In this document: one piece after another, positions 18,327 through 26,294 of the stretch
Position numbering within the stretch: position 1 is the first letter of the stretch
Layout: every line of letters begins with the position of its first letter
DNA from: Tritrichomonas foetus
Taxonomy: Eukaryota > Parabasalia > Tritrichomonadida > Tritrichomonadidae
NCBI GenBank assembly: GCA_001839685.1
Contig: MLAK01001119.1
Coordinates: 1 to 30,966, forward strand
DNA length: 30,966 bases
Direction of reading: 5' to 3'
Notes under the pieces: generated by a model
What the model saw: the letters and a program-made list of their open reading frames with translations, nothing else
Database searches by the model: none
What the model was told of the DNA's origin: nothing
Made by a program: the position numbers and the translations under genes

Positions 18327-18763
18327 TTTTAATTAATAAACGTTATTTATGACATAACTTTTTAATTATTTATTTGGTCGAACAGCAATAGCTTGTATCT
18401 CTCATCCATTGATGCTAAATTAACAACGATACAATTATGAATAAGATAACAAATATTTTATTCATGAAGTTAGTGAAGTACATCGAGAAATATTGAATTC
18501 TCCACACTATTTGCGTACTCTGAAAAAGTTCGGAATCGGAAGGTAACATTATCCTCAACTTCTCATTCAATTTAAATTCTCGATAATAATTCAATTATTT
18601 CCAAAGTTTCCCCCACTTTTTCAAATATAATTATTTTAGTATTAAAAGAAATAGATAATATTTCAATAAGTGATTTAAATTTGAGGGATAAACGCAGTTT
18701 ATTGGATTCAAATTTTGTGAGTTTATATTCGTACAAATTCAGTTCATTTTTCACTTTCACCTA
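18327..18763. promoter_or_regulatory. Divergent promoter region between LRR-B and kinase genes
   Basis: 437 bases separate two divergent ATGs. On the minus side GTCATAA (18347-18353) lies 20 bases before the LRR-B ATG. On the plus side TCATTTTTCACTTT (18744-18757) closely fits the trichomonad initiator TCAYTWYTCATTA and ends six bases before the kinase ATG. Coding-like fragments on the minus strand (18470-18745) suggest that an older gene remnant occupies part of the spacer. Confidence 0.5.
18470..18745 (-). pseudogene. Possible decayed coding fragment
   Basis: The minus strand has about 55 coding-like codons ending at TAA (18572-18574), including NKLRLSLKFKSLIEILSISF. In another frame, protein-like text follows directly (LRIMLPSDSELFSEYANSVE) and ends at TAA (18470-18472). 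The two pieces read as one sequence with a frameshift. There is no clean ATG and no recognised family. Confidence 0.3.
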
Positions 18764-19972
18764 ATGATTTCTGGACTTTTGGACAACGTGAAATCCAACC
18801 ATCCGAATCTCAATGAAGACGATAATCAGCCTAAACAATTAAATCAGAATGAAGAAAACATTTTTAACGAAGATGAAATATATGATTCCGCACGAAAGAG
18901 GGGATATGAAATTAAAGAGAAAATCGGGAAAGGCGGCTTTTCACACGTCTATATAGCAAGACACATCTCATGTGGAATCGACTATGCAATGAAAGTCACA
19001 TCAATTGATCATAAAAGAGTCTTTCTGAAGGAAATTAGAATATTGCGTTTATTGAAGCACGAAAGCATTATCAATATTTATGAACATTTTGAAGATTGTG
19101 GCCTATTATTTATCGTTCTCGAATATTGTGCCAAAGGTTCATTGAAAACTTTTTCAAAGACATCAGAATGGAAAAAGTTAAGTGAACATGACAGAAAGAA
19201 TATTTATTACCAAATATTCTCAGGAATTTCTTATATCCATTCCAGAGGCATAGCACACCTTGATATCAAGCCAGATAATATTTTAATCGATTCCTATAAT
19301 CGTGTGAAGATTTCTGATTTTGGAATCTCTTTCATAACAAATAGTAAGTCATATGAATTTAATCTATACAATGAATTTGATCAAGAAAATAAAGAAGGTA
19401 TTAATCAATTTGGTGGAACTCCTTTATATCAAGCACCTGAAATTCAGAAAAGATTAAGATTCAATCAATATTTGGCCGATTCATGGGCAATTGGAATCAC
19501 AATATTTGAAGTAGAAAAAGGTTATAATCCACTTAGAAATCCACGCATGTATTTTGATTTATCGTATACAAATGATTTCGAATTCCCTATTGATGATAAA
19601 CGGATTTGGATGAAAGGATTAAGACACATTATATCGAAAACACTTGTGACAAATCCTGATCATCGTTCATCGATAGAAAATTTGATTATTTTACCTTTCT
19701 TTAAGGGATTTGGAACTAACACTAAAGTTCTATTGCCTTCATTATTAACTAGATCATTGCCAATAACCAATAAAAATGCGATGAATTCGAAAATTATCAT
19801 TCTTGCCAAATTCAACACAGAAAAGAAAAATGCAAAAAGTGAAGATGAAATGGGTGATAAAGTAATTCAAGACAAACCAAGAGTTCTGTATAAGAACAAA
19901 CATGCGCTTTATCAGATTACAAAAAGGCCTAAAAATGAACTGAAATATAAAAATCCATTTTTAGATCAATAA
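18764..19972 (+). CDS. Protein kinase, HLD variant (non-RD)
   Basis: 402 residues. The kinase domain spans about 48-315: GKGGFS glycine loop (55-60), YAMK lysine (K77), alpha-C Glu (E90), catalytic loop IAHLDIKPDN with D167, DFG (185-187) and QAPE (223-226). All key catalytic residues are present, but Leu replaces the usual Arg of HRD, so activation-loop phosphorylation may not be the main control. An acidic, Asn-rich N-terminal extension (1-45) and a basic C-terminal tail flank the domain. It resembles the CAMK-like/ULK-like kinases expanded in trichomonads; substrates are unknown. An initiator-like TCATTTTTCACTTT ends six bases upstream. The stop lies in TAAA. Divergent from LRR-B. Confidence 0.9.
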   Translation: MISGLLDNVKSNHPNLNEDDNQPKQLNQNEENIFNEDEIYDSARKRGYEIKEKIGKGGFSHVYIARHISCGIDYAMKVTSIDHKRVFLKEIRILRLLKHESIINIYEHFEDCGLLFIVLEYCAKGSLKTFSKTSEWKKLSEHDRKNIYYQIFSGISYIHSRGIAHLDIKPDNILIDSYNRVKISDFGISFITNSKSYEFNLYNEFDQENKEGINQFGGTPLYQAPEIQKRLRFNQYLADSWAIGITIFEVEKGYNPLRNPRMYFDLSYTNDFEFPIDDKRIWMKGLRHIISKTLVTNPDHRSSIENLIILPFFKGFGTNTKVLLPSLLTRSLPITNKNAMNSKIIILAKFNTEKKNAKSEDEMGDKVIQDKPRVLYKNKHALYQITKRPKNELKYKNPFLDQ

Positions 19973-20278
19973 ATGTATAAATGTATAGAGATAGCTAACT
20001 TCTGTTTTCAATTAGAAGATTTTTAGTTATCTGGCGTTAAACAAAAAATAATGTATATAAATAATAATAATATCTAAAACTAGTCGATTATTATCTTTTT
20101 TAATGTATATGAGGGAAGAAAACCCTGGTTTTTATTTCTACTAATCTAAAAATATTCCTAATAAAATATCTTTTAATAAAGAAAGATGGAAAAATCAACT
20201 ATTTATTTATTAATATAATACACAAAAATATGACCCTAAATTCTTCAAAATCGTTTAGAATTTTTTACATTTAATAGA
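19973..20278. other. Convergent intergenic spacer
   Basis: 306 bases between the 3' ends of the kinase and the 1883-residue gene. AT-rich with several TAAA sites on both strands that could serve 3'-end formation. Nothing else was seen. Confidence 0.5.
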
Positions 20279-23200
20279 TCAAAAATTCCCAGATCGAATG
20301 ATATCAAGAGATTCTTTGTATTTATTTTCAAATAACAAATCAAAAGAATTCTTTATTATTTCATTCGTTTCATATTCAGCGAAATGTTTTTCAATTAATT
20401 CCTTAATTTTGGATCTCTCTTCATTTGAATTTTGAAACTTTTTCACGAAAAAGGATAAAGCAACAAAAATTTGGTAAAATTCAAATTTTCCAAAAAATTC
20501 TTCTTTCGTAATTAAAATAATATCTTCACTAGAAAATCCAACAATATACATTATTTCAAGGAATTTCCAAATGAAAAAGTGCGAATCACAAGTTTGATTA
20601 ATAATTTTCGGTTTTATCCAATTTCGAATTGAATTTAAAATGATTCTTTTTCGATCATTTAGCTGATGAATCATAAGCAAATATATTCTCAAGATGTCAA
20701 TAAAATAACAAAATACTTTAAATGATGTTGGATGAGTAATAACTGACTCAGCAAATGAAATTGACAATGAAAGAAATTCAACATCTTTTGGAATACCTTC
20801 AACTTTATCATCGCCATTTAAATTGCTTATCAAATTGCTCACAAAGCCATTCAATCTAAAATTATTCCCATTCATTAAAGAATTTGTGGTAGAATTATCT
20901 GCATCCGAATTATTAACATGAGAATCATTTGATTTTCCATTCGTTAATTTATCACTGATTGAATTGGATCTTTTTATATCGTTAGGTAATGAATTTGACC
21001 AGATGATTTTCAGGAAGATTAAGAAAATGTCGAGATTTGGAGTATCATTATTTTTGAAGAAGGTATTTAGACAGAATTCTTTCACATAAATATGCGAAAA
21101 TGAAAATGTGTTCAATTTATTTGGTGAATATGAAGAATTTCGCTCTTTGAGAAGAACAATTGCTAAATTTAAAATATTTGCGGCAATGTATGGATTTATC
21201 AATTCTTCTTTTGCTTTATTAAATGGCTCCTGATATTTGCTTTTAATGAAGTTAATGGAGTTGGGTGAAAAATCAATTAAAAGTTTAATTGAAGAGATTT
21301 CTTTAATTAAAATTGAAGGAAGCGTAGAAAAGGATTCAAAAAGAGGAAAACTCTTAATAATTCGTTTTGATTCTTGTTCAGAAATAGAGGAAATTTGTGA
21401 AAAAATCACTTGTGAAACAAGTGAAAAAGTAGGTGAAAAAACACTTTGATAATTTTCGTGGAAATTTAAAATTAAATTGTTAATTTCAATATTTTGGTTC
21501 TGAACAGTGTTTTTGTTTATGGCGACTGTGTCAAATGAATTCGGTGGAAATTTTTTACTTAAACCTCTTAAAACAAACCCAATTTGATCGAACTTATCAA
21601 GTGAATGAAGATTCAAACCTTTAAAACCTTCGTAATTTTCACTTTGTGAATCATTATCAAAATCATAATCCTCATTCAAAAATTGAGTATTTAAAAGATC
21701 CAAGATTATTCCCGATAACACTTTATGGAATGATGGTGGAATAGAATCATTGGTTGACTCAAGGAGGACTGCTGTAAACATCAAAAGAAATTTAACTTTG
21801 GTTGGTTTGGTTTCACAATTTTCAAAAGACCTCAAAAGTAATGCAAATAAAAGTGGATCTGCACTTTTTATATAATTCCAAGCTTTACAGAGCATCCAAA
21901 TATGTTTCTTTTTGATTTTAGTAGCTATTTGGAATTCTTGTAAAAATTTCATAGGAGCAATTAGGATTGCTTCAAATACAGATTTCTCTTTGTAGGGATT
22001 TAATATGTCTGAAATGGAAAATGAATCAATAATTCCTGTTAACAATTCAGAATTTGGTTCATTTTTGTGTAAATGCCGAATTACCGATGGTATCAAATTA
22101 TTGGATATTTTTGTAATATCAGAATTTAAAATGTCTTGACTTGTAAACTTACCTAGATAAAAATCAATATTATTTTCTAAAGGAATATCACTTTGTAATA
22201 TCAATTTCAGTCTATCAACATCATTTTGTTGATAATCACAAAAATATGGATTAAAAGGTCGCCAACTCAAAACTTCATTTTCATTTGATGTTTCAATTTG
22301 GCTTTCAGTTGAAGTGTTAATAAATTTAAGGAAACGAAGTTTTTTCCAACCAGTTAACTGACAAGCGAACTTATCAATCATTTCATTTGAATAAAATTGT
22401 TTGATGTTATGGAATTCAAAAAGTTCATTAACAATGAAATTGGAACCAAGTAAATCAATATTTGGTTGGTCATCAAGAATAATTTCATTAAATGAATCCA
22501 AATACGGAATAAATGCGATTCTTATTGGATTGGAGGCAACTTTGAAAAAGTTATTTCGAGTTTTATTTTTCAAAGATGCCAAAACCCTTAAAATAAACAA
22601 ATTTGAAGTTTTATCATGGGTAAATAGAAAGTTTATAAATAAATTCAATTGATTTTCATTAGATAGTGATGGAAATGAGTTTCTTATAAGTAAAGTAACA
22701 CTTTCTTTAATTTTGATAACATTTTTATCATTTATTTTAACACTTTTTCGGATTTTTAAAAATAATTCGCACCATTTTGATAAAACTGAAGGGCTATTAA
22801 TTAATTCCAATTTAGAAATAATTTCATGTAACCAATGATTACGCTTAATAATATTTTGTTTGTCATCAGAAATTAAAGGAATATTAAAATTACCTGCAAG
22901 GACTTGAATAGGCGCAAAAAGCGTAATCAAAAAATCAGTAACTTCTTGAGGAAAGAATATAAATAATCTTTTACAAGTATAATGGATAAAATTATCTTCA
23001 ATTTCATTGCCGATGTTTAAATTAAATTGCTTATTAAAATTAAGGGGTCTATTTGAATTTGGAACAAAAAGTGGTAATTTAGCAAAAATTCGAAAGAATT
23101 GGTATTTCTTGAAAATAAACATCATTGGCGCATGAATACATTTTAATATTTTATGGAAATTTGTAATTCCAGAACAATCAATTTCTATTGCTTGGGAATT

Positions 23201-25930
23201 TATAAAGTACTCGATTTTTTCATAGAAAAGTGATGTTTCTTTATTCTTTGGAAGGCCAATTAAATAAGTAAGGCCAGAATTCACAACTAATTTAGCAAGA
23301 TTATAAGCGAAAACCATGTCATTTATATCGGGAATATCAATTTCATCAACATAATTGTCTTCAGGGGAATATTTAAAGTCATCAATACATGAAAGAACAT
23401 GTAAAAGTGAAGCAACTGTTTCCAAATCACTGCAGTAGAAATGAAGAAGCTCGTAAATTTGTTTGGAATGAAATTGGATGAGATTAGTTTGATTAAATTT
23501 TCTGGATATTTCATAAATGATATTGAAATGCTTTTTCACAGAAAGCTCATCAAAAGAATTTGCATGTGAAAAACAAATTGATATCATTTCTTCGCTGTTC
23601 ATTTCATTTGCCAAATTAATTATACATTCTAAACATATGTCATTGAGTTTCTCAAAATCCATCATCAATACATTCAAAACAGTTTCAACAATTTCCTTAA
23701 TTGAAAAAGCAGCTGTTGGATGTGTCTGATAAAATGAATTTGAATTACAATGATTGCTAGAATTTAGTGAAAAAGAGTTGTAACAGGTGATGAAAGAAGG
23801 AGATAAAGATGAAATAAGACGAAGAACATCAGCAGCATGAAACCAAGAAATGAATTTTGGTGGAAAAACCAATTTTCGGAGAAAACATGAAAGTCGACAA
23901 TCAGTGCAATTCATGAGAAGTGAATTAACACAATGGGAAAGTGCTTGTAAAACAGCAGAAATTTTTGTATTGTATATTTTTGGAGATTCATTTTCATTTA
24001 AATTTTCTTTTTCAGCTGCTGAAACAATTTCATAAAAATAAGAAAGCAAGTCATTGATTTCATTTTCATTATATATTTCATTCATGTCTGAATATAGTGA
24101 AGAAAATGAATTCAATTTTGAAGAAATAATAGCAAGGCTATCATTTGATTTTGGAATTAAAAATTTCATTGGAAGTGGAAGTGAATAAAATGCAGGAATT
24201 TTCAATAAAGGTTGGAATTTAATTATAATTTTGTTTTTTACTTCATTTTGAGCATCATTAGAAATCAAAGTTGAATTTATTCCTTTGTTGATAAATCGTT
24301 TAATTGGTTCATGACTTTTGAAAAGTGGATTTTCATTTTCATTTTGTGGAATTAGGTGTGAGTCTGCCATTTCAGGTAATTCCATTGCATTTTCATAATT
24401 TGCTGTTGACATGGATTTTTTAATAGACTGGTTAGAAGTCGTATATAAATTTGAGTTTAAACTAATTTGAGAAGGCATTGTTTGACTTGTCGAAATTTGT
24501 GGTCGATTATTCTTTACATTGGAATCAAAATTATGATTATTACTTTTAATATATATAATTTTGTCTTCAAATCCAAAATTTTCTGATTCTGAAATTTCGA
24601 TAAATCCATTTTCATTCATATTTGTCTGTGCTTTTTCCATAATTTGAGTAATATCTTCATCACTTAAAAAATCACTCATTAAATTTTCTTTTTCTAGTTT
24701 GTCATGATCTCTAATTAAATTAATTGCGATAGATTCTTCATCATTTTGGCACATTTCTATATTTAAATGGTAACTTCCTGTTTCTTTTGCTGATAAAATT
24801 TGTAATGCATTTTCAAATTCAATATTACCAATTTTATAATTCTCTAAAGAATTTAATGCAATTTCAGCCAAAGGATACAAATCTACAAAAACATCACTTT
24901 CATATTCCTCAGACCACTTATCATTTAAATTCTTATGATCAGCTTTATACTCCATTTGATAACTTTTATTAGATAATTTTCCTTCAAGATTAGAAATAAG
25001 AAATGCCATAAGTGAAAGGCTTGTGAAATTGTGTTGTTTACAGAAAAGAATTAAATCATTCATTAAAAAGCGAGGTGAATGAGAAATGACAGCTAAAATT
25101 GCTTTTGTAATTGCACGATTTGATGCACCACCATGATTATCACTTTCGATAAGAATGTCTAAATAACCATGAAGTAAATTAGAAAGGAATTCTATGGAAA
25201 AATTATTGTTACAAATATTAGAAATGACATTTGAAAGATGCTCACTCTCGATTGTTTCTTTTGCTAGAAAATGAGGAATTATTGGTGTTTTTTCTAAAAA
25301 ATCATTCATTAATTCAGGTGAAATAAAATTTGTGATATAAGAAAAAGCAGCAGAAAGTAAAATCGAAAAATGTCCTGGAAACTTATCATTTTGAACAAAA
25401 TAAATGAAATATTCATTACTGCAATCTGAAATATCTTGAATCAAACTGCTTATATCATCATTATTTATACTACTATTTATATCATTACTTGTTTCATTAA
25501 TAGAATTGTCATTAAAATCAGAATTTTGATTTGCTTCATTTTCATTTTCACTTTTTTCTGTTGTTTGATCGTTTTGAGGAAGGTTTTGAGGGTCTTGTAA
25601 ACATTTTCTTCTTTGAATGATCAAAGATGTGACTTTAACAACAGCTGAAAGTGAAAGCCGCATTTGCCGGGCAAAAAAAGGCGACATTCTTTTTAGAAAA
25701 TGTGAGGCGGCTGAAAATGCCGAATAACGGACTGATGATGAATTGAATGAATAGCATCTTGCAAAACACCACCAAACCTTTTCAAAAACTGAGATTAGTT
25801 GCTTTCTACCAATTGTTGAGCAGGTGAATGGTGAAATCTCATTTTGAAAGAGAAACAAAGCATGTACAATATCATTTTCCTCTCGAGCCCCTTTTAATGC
25901 CTCGTCAAGTCGAGAAACAAGAGAGACCAT
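20279..25930 (-). CDS. Large unrecognised helical protein (1883 aa)
   Basis: An uninterrupted frame of 1883 codons from ATG 25928-25930, with TCACTTT just upstream (25936-25942), so the start is well supported. The sequence alternates amphipathic helical stretches of about 30-45 residues (for example FSILLSAAFSYITNFISPEL, SNRAITKAILAVISHSPRFL) as in HEAT/ARM-like solenoids. Two disordered segments interrupt it: Asn/Glu/Ser-rich around 120-165 and about 460-560. A further Asn/Ser-rich insert lies near 1660-1705. No catalytic motif, transmembrane segment or signal peptide was seen. I compared it mentally with Furry-type and other giant scaffolds but found no matching landmark. It is probably a scaffold or transport factor, by architecture only. 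A TAAA follows the TGA stop by a few bases. Confidence 0.75.
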   Translation of the reverse strand: MVSLVSRLDEALKGAREENDIVHALFLFQNEISPFTCSTIGRKQLISVFEKVWWCFARCYSFNSSSVRYSAFSAASHFLKRMSPFFARQMRLSLSAVVKVTSLIIQRRKCLQDPQNLPQNDQTTEKSENENEANQNSDFNDNSINETSNDINSSINNDDISSLIQDISDCSNEYFIYFVQNDKFPGHFSILLSAAFSYITNFISPELMNDFLEKTPIIPHFLAKETIESEHLSNVISNICNNNFSIEFLSNLLHGYLDILIESDNHGGASNRAITKAILAVISHSPRFLMNDLILFCKQHNFTSLSLMAFLISNLEGKLSNKSYQMEYKADHKNLNDKWSEEYESDVFVDLYPLAEIALNSLENYKIGNIEFENALQILSAKETGSYHLNIEMCQNDEESIAINLIRDHDKLEKENLMSDFLSDEDITQIMEKAQTNMNENGFIEISESENFGFEDKIIYIKSNNHNFDSNVKNNRPQISTSQTMPSQISLNSNLYTTSNQSIKKSMSTANYENAMELPEMADSHLIPQNENENPLFKSHEPIKRFINKGINSTLISNDAQNEVKNKIIIKFQPLLKIPAFYSLPLPMKFLIPKSNDSLAIISSKLNSFSSLYSDMNEIYNENEINDLLSYFYEIVSAAEKENLNENESPKIYNTKISAVLQALSHCVNSLLMNCTDCRLSCFLRKLVFPPKFISWFHAADVLRLISSLSPSFITCYNSFSLNSSNHCNSNSFYQTHPTAAFSIKEIVETVLNVLMMDFEKLNDICLECIINLANEMNSEEMISICFSHANSFDELSVKKHFNIIYEISRKFNQTNLIQFHSKQIYELLHFYCSDLETVASLLHVLSCIDDFKYSPEDNYVDEIDIPDINDMVFAYNLAKLVVNSGLTYLIGLPKNKETSLFYEKIEYFINSQAIEIDCSGITNFHKILKCIHAPMMFIFKKYQFFRIFAKLPLFVPNSNRPLNFNKQFNLNIGNEIEDNFIHYTCKRLFIFFPQEVTDFLITLFAPIQVLAGNFNIPLISDDKQNIIKRNHWLHEIISKLELINSPSVLSKWCELFLKIRKSVKINDKNVIKIKESVTLLIRNSFPSLSNENQLNLFINFLFTHDKTSNLFILRVLASLKNKTRNNFFKVASNPIRIAFIPYLDSFNEIILDDQPNIDLLGSNFIVNELFEFHNIKQFYSNEMIDKFACQLTGWKKLRFLKFINTSTESQIETSNENEVLSWRPFNPYFCDYQQNDVDRLKLILQSDIPLENNIDFYLGKFTSQDILNSDITKISNNLIPSVIRHLHKNEPNSELLTGIIDSFSISDILNPYKEKSVFEAILIAPMKFLQEFQIATKIKKKHIWMLCKAWNYIKSADPLLFALLLRSFENCETKPTKVKFLLMFTAVLLESTNDSIPPSFHKVLSGIILDLLNTQFLNEDYDFDNDSQSENYEGFKGLNLHSLDKFDQIGFVLRGLSKKFPPNSFDTVAINKNTVQNQNIEINNLILNFHENYQSVFSPTFSLVSQVIFSQISSISEQESKRIIKSFPLFESFSTLPSILIKEISSIKLLIDFSPNSINFIKSKYQEPFNKAKEELINPYIAANILNLAIVLLKERNSSYSPNKLNTFSFSHIYVKEFCLNTFFKNNDTPNLDIFLIFLKIIWSNSLPNDIKRSNSISDKLTNGKSNDSHVNNSDADNSTTNSLMNGNNFRLNGFVSNLISNLNGDDKVEGIPKDVEFLSLSISFAESVITHPTSFKVFCYFIDILRIYLLMIHQLNDRKRIILNSIRNWIKPKIINQTCDSHFFIWKFLEIMYIVGFSSEDIILITKEEFFGKFEFYQIFVALSFFVKKFQNSNEERSKIKELIEKHFAEYETNEIIKNSFDLLFENKYKESLDIIRSGNF

Positions 25931-26294
25931 CCAAAAAAGTGAACTTTCTCAAATGACCTTGAAATTGACCTAAGGTGCATATTTTATTTAGAAAAACTTT
26001 TTCAGAGTAAATAAAGGTTTCATTTAAAATATTCTATGAACTATTCAATAATATAATATAAATAATACAAAAAGTTCAAGCGATAATTATCATCATGAGA
26101 TCATCATGAGATCATCTAACTAAAACACTTTTATCTCATGCTAACTTTAAAATTATTATTCTATAATATAGAATAATACGGATTCTGTATTATATAAGAA
26201 GAAACCATGTGCTGGTATAATCGTAAAGTTAAAAAAAAAGAACATCATTAATGATTAATTAATGAATAATTTATATATTATAAAAATATAGACA
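25931..26294. promoter_or_regulatory. Spacer and promoter region upstream of the 1883-residue gene
   Basis: On the minus strand TCACTTT (25936-25942) lies six bases clear of the ATG and AGGTCA occurs twice (TGACCTT at 25954-25960 and TGACCTA at 25966-25972 on the plus strand, 12 bases apart). Further out lie a short ATCATGAG direct repeat (about 26091-26111) and the hairpins at 26155-26197. The ABC transporter gene ends at 26295. Confidence 0.45.
26155..26177. repeat. Inverted repeat, 10-base arms
   Basis: ATTATTCTAT and its reverse complement are separated by AAT. It overlaps a second hairpin, ATAATAC/GTATTAT, at about 26173-26193. It lies 118-140 bases after the ABC transporter stop. Possible roles are 3'-end structure or a small mobile-element remnant; chance is possible at this AT content. 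Confidence 0.5.

Noticed and set aside
20279..25930. Furry/Tao3-type morphogenesis scaffold
   Set aside because: Size and helical character would fit, but none of the conserved N-terminal landmarks I could recall is present.
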